Below are positions 1 through 13,189 of a stretch of DNA of 64,000 bases, piece by piece (the first letter of the stretch is position 1; the number at the start of each line of letters is the position of its first letter). The stretch lies in assembly GCA_029204225.1 (NCBI GenBank), contig CM055109.1:7103982-7167981 (forward strand), given 5' to 3'. The notes beneath the pieces were generated by a model, which was not told where the DNA came from, ran no database searches, and saw only the letters and a program-made list of their open reading frames with translations. Origin of the DNA: Diphasiastrum complanatum. Taxonomy: Eukaryota; Streptophyta; Lycopodiopsida; Lycopodiales; Lycopodiaceae. Made by a program: the position numbers and the translations under genes.

Positions 1-18
1 AAATTTGGACCCCACCAA

Positions 19-31
19 GGCTTTGATACCA
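19..31 (-). other. tRNA-Met-type primer binding site of a minus-strand LTR retrotransposon
   Basis: On the minus strand this reads TGGTATCAAAGCC, one base from the initiator tRNA-Met primer site TGGTATCAGAGCC seen five more times in this window. The sequence at rising coordinates would be the 3' end of a 5' LTR; its other end was not found. The internal part of the element would lie left of the window. Confidence 0.5.
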
Positions 32-213
32 TTGATAGAACATATTGTAGCTATGCTACACAATCTCTAAAGCTATCAAGCACAATAGCTGATAAAAAAG
101 ACACAAATTTTAAGCCAACTAGAAGTCACTTTTTATCGCTACTATAACCACTATATACATAGTATTGGTTTCTTCTTAGGGCAGTCCTGCATGGCAAGGC
201 TGCCATTGACAGG

Positions 214-760
214 ACTAGTGTTGGGCGGGTATATAGGTCCCCAGCTGGTATCAACAATGGTATCGTAGACTCATACCCGTCCAGTATATGATTTTGTGAT
301 ACTACGGTCGATACCCGACCCGGGCTGGTTTTAGCCAGTCAATGCACATATCGATACCCGGATTAGGGGCAAAAAAATTGAATTTAACATGGTATCAATA
401 TAGTATCCATTTTTAGTTAGTTTCCAGAATTTATATATGTGATAAATATTATTCATGGTGTCCCAAAGACATTGGTGGGCACCAACAAAGTATTGGCCTT
501 TAAAATCATATGCATATTACATTCAAAAAGGTCATGCTTTTCATTAAATGCATACTACCCTTTAGAAAAAACTTATGTACTCATACCCGGGTTTATACTC
601 GGTTGGTATCAAACCTGCAATACCCAGGTCGGTTGATACCAGCCACCAATTTACAGAACATGTTGATATTGATACCCGACTGGTATCAAATTTTCCAAAA
701 AAAGTATAATACCAGGGTCCGACTGGTATTAAAAATATCAATACCCACCCAACACTGGAC
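214..760. repeat. GATACC-rich fold-back (MITE-like) repeat
   Basis: Fifteen bases at 219-233 (GTGTTGGGCGGGTAT) recur inverted at 741-755 with one mismatch. The interior is filled with GATACC/GGTATC and CCGGGTAT words in both orientations, so each strand can fold on itself. No coding region is supported; the open frames inside arise from the repeat words. The pattern fits a non-autonomous fold-back element. Confidence 0.5.
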
Positions 761-2790
761 GGGACCATGTATAGACACCTGTGCCAGTACACATCACGTG
801 ATGACCATACTGGACTCATCACAAAGACATGTGTACACTGTCAAAAATCAAAAAAGACTGTACTGTAAGGTATTGTGCAATGTACTAACTGATTTCTACC
901 ATCGCAGTCAAACTAAGCTTTCAGATCCTACTCATTAGCTTCCAGTGAATCAAAGTGTATGTACATATAGACCGGCACCATCTCGGGTTTCTCAGCCTTC
1001 TTCTCATCATATTTGACTTAAACCTAACATTTTGTGAAAGAGATAAGGCCTCAACAACATACACAACAATAAAGGAACCAAAATAGGACATGAAGATCAC
1101 AAAGGACATAGTTAGAGGTGCCAAGTAGTGACAAAGATTACAGAATTTGGAGTACCTAAGGAGACTTGAGACTTCGCTGAAATATTTGGCGAAAAAATTC
1201 AATACATCTATGCAAAAAAGCTTGTCAATTGGTATAGATTGTTCTCATTGCAATTTGGTTTTGAAATCGTTTTAACTAGAATTTCATATGTGTTGTTTTT
1301 TTTTTGTGCAGTTCAAATTATGTCATTTTTTTGTTTTGAGTTCGAACAGAAAATTTCAACTCGCCAACAATCATTACATTGATTGCATATATTTTGAAGT
1401 TTGAGATAAAATATAGAAAATAAATGTTTTCTATGCTAGAATGAAAAGTGGACTAACTGAGAGAAGGGAATGAGCAAGAACATATTGTGAATAGCGCTAA
1501 GAGGGTGGTGTGGAGATGAGTATGACCATCGTGAAATCATGTTATTTGTGTAACTATATATTTGTCTTCTGGCGTATTCGAGCATGATTGGAGATTGTTT
1601 ATCTATGCTTGTTTGTTGTGACTGTTTGTAGGTACATGCGATGTTTCTTTGAGTCTAGACGGATTCAAAGTTTGCAAGAGATACTCAACACTTGATGGAG
1701 ATACCATGTGCATGTACTCCAATAAATATCATTTGTCTAACAGTGGCACATTAGAGAAACTCAACTCCGAAAATACCCTTTGTAAAGATACTTTCTTTTT
1801 CTTTTTCAACTATTCTATGTCCACACGGCCCAATAGTGTGTCTCCATCTACGTTGTTATGTCACAAACCCCCATAATGTGAACATAAACTCTAGTTGCTC
1901 ATCGTGCAGATCTAGAAGTATCCAAAACTAGAAGTATCCAAAACTAAGGTGACTAGAACAATATGCACAAATTCCCATAACACGAACATAGATTTTTAGT
2001 TGTCCCAAATTAGATTCGAATAGCCTTGAACATTTCTCTCTTTGAAAAAACTCTCTCCTAGTTTGCACTCCTTACAAGGTATTTTCTGAATTCAAAACTC
2101 CTCCAATGCATCCAAGTGAAAAGTTTCTAATAACCCTTGGGGGTTAGATTTTCCAAAGAGAACATGCCTTGAAGAGGAAAACAATTTGTTTGCTAGCTAC
2201 AAGAAAGGAGAAATGCATGTTGATGGGGATGGGATCCATATATTAGCTAGTTTGATAACTCATTACCACCAGTGTGAGATGTTAATCACCACATTGACCT
2301 ACTTCTAGATACAATGCCGAAATCTTATCCACTATATTGATGTCCAAGTCTGAGGGCCTGTTGAAATTGATAATCGTTGTCCAACCTTACAAATATCATG
2401 ACTAATATCCTTTTGGTTAATATGTACAAGTCTACTTTAATTGCATTCCCATTTATGGATGTTACTCGGTAGACCTCTTCACTTATATAGCTTTAGAAGC
2501 TTTATGCAAACTCTCCAGACGTTTCTTTATTATAAATGAAGTTGAGTCCTTTATCAATTTAGTATCCAATGGCATTGTCATCGTTAACCCTTTTAAGCTC
2601 AACCTAACCAAGCATGCCTTTGTCGTACCTCTTGTTGAGATCTTCCTTACCCTAATATCAAACAACATTGTCACCCCTTACCCTTTCAAAGTTCAATCTA
2701 TCTAAAATTGGCCCATTTCCACTAATGCTTATGATATTAACATGCTTCTAGGCCTTGCTATTGACGAATTTAGGTCTAGTCATCACCTCT
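761..2790. other. no gene seen
   Basis: AT-rich sequence without a supported exon, LTR or RNA gene. A minus-strand frame at 2483-2674 has repeated short phrases but no recognised domain. At about 2783-2840 a stretch including CCCTAGTGCATTTATT recurs near 24031-24080 and may be an element tail. Confidence 0.5.
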
Positions 2791-3010
2791 CGCTAAGATA
2801 GAAGAAAAAAGAAACTACCCTAGTGCATTTATTCATAAAAAAAAAGACCTGTAGGTCACCACGCGTGGGATCATCAAAAAACAACCTCTGCCAAAGTACA
2901 AAGCTCATCTCAGAAGAGGACAATGTCAACACGCATGCGTGAAAAGTGAGACACGATAGAAGGAAGTACATGAGACTGCTCTCTAAGGACATGGAATCCT
3001 CCATCTCTGG

Positions 3011-5880
3011 CTATAGTGGCGGCTGCATCTCTGACAACACTATGCATAGTTGTGCGCTTACTTCCAGAAGGACAATGGAGGAAGTGGATAGTGAGAGCAT
3101 CAATAGGCTAGCCACAAACACACCTGGAGAGACTCTAGGCCAAAGGATGGGGTATCCCCGAGCGAAGACGAAGAGCAGTGGTGAAGATGGCCGAAGGCAA
3201 CCGAAAGGATGGAATGACAGGCGAGCAGACAGCCAAGCCCTCGCACTTGGACCCGCACAAAAAAGAAGTCGAGCTCGATGCACGAGCTCGATGCAATGTC
3301 GAAGGTGCCTCAGGGAGCATGTTGGAAAGGGTTTATCTCTGCACGCACTCTGAGCTGGAAGTAAGAAGTTGCTCAAAAGGAGGAAGACATGCTCGGGCAA
3401 AAAAGGGGAGAAGCTCGCCCGCAACGATGAGGAGGAGCTGAAAAGGCGGAAAACCAAGAGAGGGTGATGGTCAGAAAGGAACCGGGAAGATAAGGCAGGG
3501 GCGACAAGAGCCCAGCTCCCAAGAAAAGCTGGAGGTGTAGAAGAAACCGTAGAGAGAAGACCCACATCTCCACAAGAAATGGGTAAGTGAGCTCGATTCA
3601 AAGCTGAAAGGGTATCCAGACCATCCAAAGAACCAAGGCCCAGAAGGCGGCCAAAAACATCCACAATAGAGTTGTCAAAGCAACAAAGAAGACACATAAA
3701 GTCTTGAGTAGGGGGGAAAGTCTGCAATAGGTAAGAAGGACGCTGGACGGAGCAAGACGTCAAGATGCCAAAAGCGACATGAGTGTCGCCCAACGAGGGA
3801 AGCATATTTGAGTGAGCAACATCCTCCTAAAAAGCCTCACCAAAAAAAGCACAATTGAAATAAGCAGAACCAAAAGGAACACCCAGAATGCAAATGTCAT
3901 CCGAAGGAGCAAAAAAGCCTTGAGGAGGAACAAAGTCCGAGAGAAGACTTGCTGGAGACCACACTGAACACTTGCGAGATTGAATCGACAACCCAGTGAA
4001 GCCAGCTACTCAAAGAAATGATGAATGGCATGGAGCACCACATGAGCAGGACCAACGATATGAATGTCATCATCAACTGAAGGAAATAAGCAAGTGGAAA
4101 AGGCCTCTGCAGAAGCCCAAAGCGCACGGAAATGAGTGAGAGCAAAGAGAGGACCACCCAAAGGATCACCTTGACGAGTACCTGCTACAGACTGCATAGT
4201 AGAAAAATTTCCAAAGTGCACATAATTATCGTAAAAGAGGGGAGTCTCAAAAGCGTAGAACAACAACCATACAAATGAGATAAGTTGAGCCAACTCACCA
4301 CCAGCCGCCCGTAGCTCTCAAAAGATCACAACTCTAGAAATAGAATTGAAAGCATTGGAAACATCCATTTGGAGAACAACCCAGTCAAGATGGATACCAA
4401 GCGTGACACGCAAACCATGAATCACAGCTTCACAGCCTCCAGAAGTAGAGACGTCGAACTGATGAGGGGAGAGAAAAGAGGCAAAAATTTGTTGATACTG
4501 AAAACAAATAGAGCGACTTACAAGACAAAGGAGTACTTGGTCAACAGCGATAGGACGGACGCCGCCAAAAGCCTTAGTCATAGCGATCAAATAAAACGAG
4601 CAACAAAAGCATGAATGTGACCAGAAGCAATAAAAGAGCAAACCTAAAAGAGCTGAACAAAGTCACTAGCAGAGTCCTCAAGCGGAAAGCAATCACGCAG
4701 ATGTTCATAGACCAAACCAGAGGGACCACCAACAGCAAGACGAGGACTACCATGGAAAACTCAAGAGAAAGAATCACGATCAAGCACCAAATCAACATCA
4801 AATACAAAGTCCTCCACAAATAGGGGAAGAACGCCTCCAGAAGCAGGATGAAGAGCTTGGAGAGCACCAACAGTTTCAGTGCAACAGGGAGCGGGCATGA
4901 GAGGTCCTAAAGCTCGAGCTACACGAGAATACTTAACAACCTGCCAAGATGTAGAGTGCGACGAAGGCAATGGTGGAGAGGTGGCTCACCTTGAGGCTGA
5001 GGGTCCTGTGAGCTGCGAGCAACAAGTGCCTCCTGACAATGGGCAAAGTGTTCATCGTGAAGGGTTTCCCAGTCTCCCGATAGAAGCGACAAAGACGTGC
5101 ACGAGTCTCTCTATGACCAGTCTCCCCACCCGTTAGAAAAGGACCAGAAACCAAAAGGGGAAAAGAAGGAACAAGTTCCAAGCTGCAATGTCATAGGGGT
5201 CAACTGCCAAGCAATCGAGAGGAAGACGCATAGCAAATTGAGTTTCACGACGGAGAGCCAAGGGAATATAAAAGTAACCTTATACATGAAAAGTCCAAGT
5301 GAAAAGCGCTAAGGACGTCAAGGGAAGAAATCCAAGACCAAGTTGAAGCAGAGGACAAATGAGGTGTTGAGAGAGGAGGGCCATCTTGAGACGAGTGAAG
5401 CAGCGCAGGGCAAGAACGCTGGTGACGAGCAAGACCTCCTCTAGAGGAGAAGAAACGATAGCAAGAGTGGCAAGGAACCCGTTCAAGGGGTTGAGAAGGC
5501 AATGCAACAAGAGTCGAAGGGGGTTCACAACCAAACGGGGGGGGGGGGCAACAGTGCCAAGGGAAGAGTTGGCAGGAGGAGGAACAGAGGAGGAGGCAAG
5601 CATGTAACCATCAGCAAGAAGCACGGCTTGACTCGAATGAGAAGATTCTTCCACCTTGGCACTGAGTTTGAGCAGTGTACATAGCATAGTACTCATTGGT
5701 GGTTGGATCAACAAATGGCTCATCAGGCACATACCACTCTTGTTGTTCAGACTGAGGAGAAGCATCGTGCTTCGCTATTGTCAGGTTCACTTGGGCCAGT
5801 TGATTGTTGCCTGGTCTAGAGGAGGAGCGACAAAAGATGTCGGTCGTTTGATACTGATAGGGCACAGATGAGAGATGTCA
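3011..5880 (-). pseudogene. decayed non-LTR-type reverse transcriptase element with N-terminal zinc finger
   Basis: Read on the minus strand, frames broken by stops and shifts give a consistent order. Near 5410-5472 is a CCHC finger (PCHSC...LARHQRSCP). Near 4670-4760 is a GGPSGLVYEHLRDCFP block. At 4318-4641 are RPIAVDQVL, the GGCEAVIH block and QMDVSNAFNS, the first catalytic-aspartate region. At 4006-4293 are GTRQGDPLGGPLFAL and DDDIHIVG, the altered active-site DD motif. Near 3138-3200 is LPSAIFTTALRLRSGIPHP. A finger ahead of the RT recalls R2-type LINEs, but no endonuclease domain was identified. At least four frame changes show it is dead. GC content is higher than in the flanks. The class assignment is inference; RT identity is well supported. 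Confidence 0.75.
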
Positions 5881-7200
5881 GAAGCCATGAGATGAATTGT
5901 ACAAAGCGGTCCCTATGAAGCAGCTGCTCACTAATCATTTTTTTTTTTTGACTTATATTCCGCACCAGAACTGTGGTTCAAGTTGTTGCACTGAGATTTG
6001 ATGAAATCTCGACCCTGCCTCAACGAATTTGGCCACCAAGAAGCAAGAATTTTGATGGATTCTAGATCAAAATCACTGGGATCGATGCTACTCCGCAACG
6101 ATTATGCTGCAACCAAGTTGATGCCCTTAAAACACTACCAAAAATCCTAAATTTTATGATATCTACTCAAAAAACAATAGAACTTCTCTTCAACCAAAAT
6201 GCTGCTAGTACAATTTCTTGATGCTTTGAAGGTAACTATGTGAAATTCTCACAAACGCAGCAAAAACACCATAAAGTTCTCCTTTTTTGTTGTTCATTAC
6301 TTCGATGGCCGTCTTTTGCAAGTGGTGCACTTCTCTGTTTCTTTGGCTCAATTCGTTGGATCTGCTCTCGGTTTCTTTCTTTTGGTTGTTAGTTTTTTGG
6401 ATGTCATACTTGCTCTTTAGTAGTGTGTCAATAATTGTATCCTGTCCATTTTGCCGTTACATCAATCAAAAGTCCTTGAAGTAGTTGTGCGGACTAAGAA
6501 ATCTTGAGAGTAAGTCGCTTGTGTTAAATAGAGTTTCTCCACAGCTTCAACTTCAAAATCAAAAATTGTAGCTGGAGTAACAATGTTCAAGATCCTTATT
6601 CTACAAATTTCCTATACACGCACCATTGTATTATCATGTAGTCCAAGCTTTCATATGCCTCTCCACACTGTTCCAACTTTTAGAAATACTCGTACATCAT
6701 CCAAGTTTATACCCTTAATAATGGAGGTGTCTAGTCTCTACCATTATGTTGCTTTGAGCATTCATGTACAATTCCCCTTCTCTTGACAAATAGATGGTTG
6801 TTTTGGCTTTCACAAGTCCGTTACTTCATTGTGATGCCATGTTGTCGCTTTTACTTTGTATTTAGATCCACCTTCAGAAATTATAGAATTTTCACATCAT
6901 TTCAAGAATATAAACCTTCCACACAGCTCTCATGTGAGCAGCCAATGAGAGACTCTTAATGGCATATGCACATTCCAAAAAAAATGTGGATGTGGACAAC
7001 CAATGACAAGTTACCAAATTGGACATGCACATTCCAACGTGTTATATGGCAGCCCGTTAGTGGATGTTCACATGCATATTTTACCACTAAAACAAACACT
7101 GCACAAAAAACAATTCACACCCACCATTACGTCGTGGAAAGCCTGTCTCCCTTGGGCCTTCTGCCCTGGTATGGCAGCCGTCTCCCAGGTTGAAGCCTTC
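5881..7200. other. no gene seen
   Basis: No exon, LTR end or RNA gene could be supported. A T-run at about 5938-5950 adjoins the start of the reverse-transcriptase element. Short open frames at 6287-6484, 6583-6786 and 7003-7242 lack recognisable motifs. Confidence 0.4.
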
Positions 7201-7229
7201 AGGGAATGGAGGCAAACCCCAACCATGAA

Positions 7230-7670
7230 AGACTTGGCCTAGCTTGTTCAATTTGTTTCTTGTGTCAAAAACATGGACAAAAACATGTACTCCTAATGCT
7301 AGACAACATTGGCCTACCCTGCACCAGCAGTGGACAAGCATCTCTATGAATTTCCCTGAGGCTCCTGCTACGTGTGTTTGGTGGTTGTTGACAAGTTATC
7401 TACACAAGCTCATTTCATCTATGAACACAAACCATTGCCACAGTCCAATGCACATGCTTATTCATATCATTGACTTGCCGAACACCAGATTTATATCAAA
7501 GGCTTGGAAAGAATTGATGCAAACGAAGGGATTTCCAAAAATCATGCGTATTGCTACTCATTCAGAGGCTGTTGGTCAATCAAAGGATCTTAATTGTACT
7601 TTGGAGGATTATTTTGACAGCAACTTTCTCTTTCTAGCAGAGATGGATGATCCTTTTGTCTTAGCAGAGA
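7230..7670 (+). pseudogene. decayed Ty3/gypsy integrase fragment
   Basis: The frame starting at 7244 contains WTSISMNFPEAP, which matches the opening of gypsy integrase cores (WxSISMDF). The reading then shifts: DNA near 7380-7450 read one frame over gives VVVDKLSTQAHFI, the usual next block. Later FISKAWKELMQTKG matches the region after the SDRDPxF aspartate, though that aspartate block is degraded. At least two frameshifts and lost catalytic residues mean it is not functional. No LTR was found beside it. Confidence 0.6.
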
Positions 7671-7691
7671 ATGGTTGTAACAGCTAAGTTT

Positions 7692-10600
7692 CTAGCAGTA
7701 CATGTGTCTCTCCTTTCGTTTCATCGCATGATCACTCCCAACGTTGCTGAGTATCTCAGTCCCTCCAGATGACGCCTGTAATTTTGCCTGCATTCCTATC
7801 AAATGCTCAGAAATCTCATATTTGAGCCCAGGATCATCTGGAACAGAATATGACAGCACAAAGGACTACTAAAACAGGCACCACAGAAAGGTAAGGGACG
7901 ATATATTTATCTTGGGATGGGGCTCAGTAAATTGTCAATAAAGCCAGCTATAGAACATGAATATAACAAGTAGCAGAAAGTTTCTTTTGACTGCAAGACA
8001 CCATATATCTCAAAGGACTCTGTCAACTAGAGACTGCCTGTATTTCTATCTGAAATGGTCAATGATAATAAGATGCAGGCAGGCTATGCAGCAGCTTCAA
8101 ATGGTATGTCTGATGGTACAACAATAAAGATCCACGAATAGAATCCTCCTTTTCAGATTACAAGTGTAAGCATATAACATTGCAGCATGGCTAGATTGAA
8201 ATGGAAGTTCACTTCAAAAGAAAGTGCTATTGGATGTCAAATTGAACGTGCAAATAGATTAAGCTAATTTCTGGCTGAAAATGTTTCAGACCCATCCACA
8301 AAATGGTACAAATTTACCTCAATCCTAAATGTCTGGCAAGCATGCATGATCAAGATTTAAATTAAACCATATGCATATTACATGAAGATATAGAAGCTAA
8401 GTAACACATGCAACTTGAGCATTTAGAAATCTCTTTTTCACACTTGACCTTTCTACCTTCGATACTTTTGCAGTACATCTTTGACCAGAAAACTAATTTG
8501 AGATTATCCACTTGAACAGTTAGATGGCACTATTTGGAATAAGGACCAGCAATATACATCGCCACTCATAGCAGAATTCCCAGTCAATATACTGGTTGCC
8601 ACTTTCCATATAGAAGTGAGCATTTAATCACTTTGTGTCTCCTTCACAATCAAAGTAAGATCACAGTAAAATGTATGGTTGACCATGTGAACTTTACATT
8701 GAGTCTCCCAGCCATGATATCCACTGTCTACACGGTGGCATGTATTAAGATACCATACCCCAAGAATAAGTACAAAATTTTTCCTCAGTTAAGAAAAAAA
8801 TCCTCTAGAACATACTCCGAATATGAAACATAGCTAGTAGTCACCGAAAATAAATTCCTCTCCGTGAAGTTTGATTGAATGCTTTGGGAGGAATATTTTT
8901 TGCATTGGAACGTTCTTTCCTTATGCTTGCAAATCGTGCATCCAGAGTGGGTGGTTTTCTTGGATTGTTAAATTCAGCTTCCATCTGAAAAGGCATAACA
9001 CGTGTACATAGGCTCCTCTGTTAGCCAATTGGTTGTTTGAGAACATTAAGATACAAAACCAGTACACTACATAGTGGAGAAAAAAAATACCCCAGTGGGT
9101 CAACTGGACCATAGTCTTGCCTATATAGTATCAATCATAGCTGCACCATAGTTTGCAAGTTCCGCTGTTCGAAAAACTATTTTTCTTGTTAATGAAAATA
9201 AATTCACTTAATACATCAACAAAAGAACCCAAATAGCAGCTGGAAATAAAAAATTCAGACTGCTTCAAGAAAAGATAAAATGTGAGAAAACCAAAAAAAA
9301 AAAGTAGAAATCCGTTTTTTTGGAATTAAATTAAATTAAACACGGTCTGGGAAACCTTAATGAGATTCCCAGGATCGCATTCCAAATCACATTCCAAAAC
9401 CCTTTCCGGAATGGAATGTGCAATTATGGTACTACGAATGCAGGACAACGTCACTATGGATGATACCACCCCTCTATATAAGGATGTTTATGCATATATA
9501 TGCAGAAGTATGCAAGATATACTCACCATGTTGGATTCATCAGAAAACACTAAGAAGTTTGGATGCCCTCGGTTAATTAACTACTTGAGCACAGCCTTAA
9601 CTTGACAAAGCAACCCCAAAAAAATAGACCTTTAGTTTATCTAAGCAATTCAATCATGCTTCCAGTCATTTAGCAATGAATAACTCAATCTTTTGCATTA
9701 TAAACTGATTACTCACTTTCCTTGGACTCCATTCTGATCCATTCTTTCTATCAGTGAAGGCATTAACAAGAACAGTCCTCTGATGTACAAGCTTTTCTTT
9801 CCTGGTTCTGTATAACACATATCAGACACACCATCATAGGAATCACAAACAAGCTAAACATACCTTCACTTAAAATAATTGCATGAGGTAATCTCAGTTT
9901 TTCAAAGACCTGGCTGCATTAATACCATCTAAAAATTGCAGGAAGAAATTAAAAAATGCATAACGGAGTCAAGATGTAATGGATATTCAAACCCTGTATT
10001 CGGTAACTTGCCACTGTACAGGGCTGACTGACACCAGACTGAAATCAGAGAACATGTCGACTGGATCAAGAAGTAACAGAGTTGTTAATCTTGAAACGCA
10101 AAGCTACAATTATCCACTGACTCCCTGTATAAGTACCCTACCATTTTCATATCTGCAGCCTGTTTCTTATATAGGAAGTTTGAAGAATTTCCACATGGAC
10201 ATCGGTTCAGGCATTGAAGCAGATTTGATGATGCCAGTACACAGGACTAAAGATGAAGATCAGTGGTCAAATGATCTGGAAACATCAACTATATCCTGGC
10301 ATAAAATGAGAGCTATGTGCACAATTAGCTCCATCAACCAAGAAAAATCTTTGGCAGACCAACGTGCTTTAGACTGGAATAACTGGTAAGGGGCAAATCA
10401 TATACTTTTGTTTCCTTTGCAGCAACAAAAACAATGCATGAATCTCAAAGAAATGATGAAAAGGCAAGTGGCCATCAAACTTCTCCAGACTAATTCGGTC
10501 AAAGGCTGTTGACCATAGAAACCCTTTCTAAAGAACGGTCAGCACAATATGCAGGTAAAGAGGGACTGAACTCTTTCCCAGAAAATGATACTCACCTGCC

Positions 10601-12034
10601 CAAAGGTACACGGCATGGTGGGGCTAGTTGCAGTACAATACTGTACGATATCAGATGAGACCCTGAGTTTCATATATCTGTGTTGCAATCGTATATTCAC
10701 CAGACGTATTCATTTTCGAAAGAGAAAATGGACACTTCTATAAATTCAATGATGAAACTTTTGGTAGGTACAGTCCCCATACAAGGATAGCATTCCCATC
10801 CATCTTCATTCATGTCTAGATCCTGATCATCATTTAGTCAAAATCTTCTCACAAACTGAACTTGACCAACACAACCACTGAACATATTGTTTTCCAGAAC
10901 CACTTATTAACATGAGCACAATCTGCAGTTTGAACAATGTTTTGAAAGCCTGTCATCAGGGAAATGCTTTGCCAGCTGGTATTTAACCAAAAAGTCAGTC
11001 TTTTCTCTTCTGGATACTGCTTATACAAAGTAAACAGAACAATAATCCCTTGCCCATCAGGTGTTTCCTTGTATAGGACAATATACCCTTAGAGGGAATC
11101 CACATTCTCCTTAAGACCAGCATGTCAATAGTGATGGCCAACCATTTCACAAAATAGAAAACTAATAACATATCTGAGAACAAAAGCTCCCACAGCCACC
11201 ACAACAATGCCTTGAGGCTTGAACAACTTGCTTTGAGCACTCACTTTTGAGTTGCTTTCAGCACTGATATCTTTGAATTGTGAGCTGAAATATCACGTGA
11301 AAGTTGGTACTGCTTGGTAAATCTGGGACTTCTTTGGAACGAGGAATTCCACCTTCCAGCATCACTGAAGAAGAAACAACATCAGCAACCTTAAAACTTC
11401 AGTACAGATAGAAGGGTTGAACGTTTACATCAACAACTCGGTGCAATTCAAAACAAAAATGGAGCTTCTTCTGCTTTTCATTCATACTTTTTACTGTCCC
11501 TCAGTCTTCTAACACTCATAGCCGCAACTGTAGCCCTCCTTTCAGCAGTCTGGGTAGCAGCAATTTTACTTTGTGTAATTTGATGCCTCATGTCTGCAAG
11601 CTTCCCCTGTTTTAACAATGCGCATAGTATCGAAGGAATCAAAAAAGTATAAAAGAGTTAAGAAGTCAACTTCTGACTTGACAGTTGAAAACAAAAGACT
11701 GCATAACAGTAGACATATCAATGTGGCTATGCTCACAGGTGAAATCCCACAAAAAACTACTTGTTGCCAGGTAAGACCAATGGTATTTTTTCCTCGATAC
11801 ACTCATTGCAACACAAAAATAGCTTATTTCATACAAACAGGTACACATTCAAAACAATAAGTAACCTTGATATGTAAGTTTGAGCTATTAATCTATTAGT
11901 GATCTTTAAAAAATGAATCCTGGTATAACGCAATGAGTATCTATTTGCTGCTTTTAGTAAAGCCTTGATTGAGCACCTGTCATGACTGAAATAGGTGATA
12001 CAATTCCATTATTGCTAAGTTGGCCAAGGTAATT
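7692..12034 (-). CDS. probable multi-exon protein-coding gene, product not recognised
   Basis: Several minus-strand segments are open and bounded by good splice signals. They are 11977-12034 (NYLGQLSNNGIVSP), 11495-11606 (GKLADMRHQITQSKIAA...), 11245-11364, 10596-10677 (KLRVSSDIVQYCTATSP), 9864-9913 (QVFEKLRLPHAIILSE), 9717-9807 (KKSLYIRGLFLLMPSL) and 7692-7837 (DPGLKYEISEHLIGMQ..., ending in TAG). Acceptors such as TTCTTCTTCAG and donors GTGAGT/GTATGT flank them. The pair 9864-9913 and 9717-9807 joins in phase across a 56-base intron. The exon at 11495-11606 joins 11245-11364 in a frame that meets a TGA before the donor, so that exon may be terminal or the donor misplaced. Other junction phases were not reconciled, and the first exon was not found. 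This is a partial model and could be two genes. No known domain was recognised. Confidence 0.45.
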
Positions 12035-13189
12035 CTGCAGCTAAACAAACAGACGTCTAAATCCAAAAACTGATGGAAGGACCACAACTATAAAATAAAA
12101 TAATAGCATCAGCGTATGTGGCTCAAGCACGTGCATATCATGCTAGTGACTCTCCCCCACCTAAAACATCGTCCTTAATGTTGGCATAAAAATAAAGAGT
12201 AATATGAAGCAGCCATAATGAAAAGACTGAAGCCAAATATTCTGCGAAGGCTCAAAAGACATGTGATGCAAACAACATCGACAGTGAAAGATAAGTAGCA
12301 GCAGTAATGTATCAAAACATACCAAACACCACCAACCCAACCGTGCATACCAAGAGAGCAATAATAATAAGATCAAAATAGACAAGTGCCTTCTATATTA
12401 ACAAAGAATGGCGTGCAGTAGCAGTAGCAAATGTCATCAATTATAAACTCCCAGATTTCCATACAAAACAAGGCTCTCTAGAACAAAGGATCTCAACATG
12501 GGGCTGCATGAACAGTCTTGAGAACACATTGCAATAACTCTGGACAGAGATAATAGCAATCTAAGTTCCACACGAATGGTGTTTTGCTGCCTCAGTGTTC
12601 TGAGAACACATTTCAAAACAGTGTTCCACAATAACTGCAGATTTTTTTATTTTGCAAGCCTGCAATCTGATTTCAGCACTACATTTTGTATGCAGGTTTG
12701 GAATAGTGAGGAGCATGGTGTTAGAATCAGCTAGCAATCAGCCTTAATCTGCTTGCAAAAAGAATAGCATTCACAAAACTCAGGGGACAGCAAGAGACAA
12801 AGCAAAGAGAAGCTTGATTCAACGAATCATTGAAAATGATTCCTCCTCTTGGGTAGTATAATAAATAGAGGCACAAGAAGTGCCAAGGATGGGGATGCTA
12901 AGTACATATCAAGTGTGTGGTGCAAAAAGGAGAAGGTAAAACGTCTCCAATAACGATAAGAAAACATATATGAGATGTAACTACTATGTGCTGATGAAGT
13001 CGTCTAGGAGGTCATCTGTGAAGTGTGTCTCTCCTCATGTCAGAGATCCCTCGGGCAATCTAAAGGGTACGGCGTCTCACATCTGTGTCGAGAGTCATCA
13101 TCAGAATCACTATCCTGAGTCTGGGTCAAGCTCTGACCTCCTGCAGGAGAAGAAGGACGTGATCTGGACCTGTGTCAGAGTGACTAGAC

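Noticed and set aside
510-938. 142-residue plus-strand ORF at the window start
   Set aside because: Its first half is fold-back repeat sequence (GATACC words), and no protein family was recognised.
2483-3004. Minus-strand frames as a continuation of the reverse-transcriptase element
   Set aside because: No RT or endonuclease motif was found in them, and the composition changes at about 3.0 kb.
9979-10389. 136-residue plus-strand ORF
   Set aside because: It lies between well-spliced minus-strand exon candidates and has no recognised motif. Joining it to the following GTAAGG...CAG segment makes a 36-base intron and an early stop.
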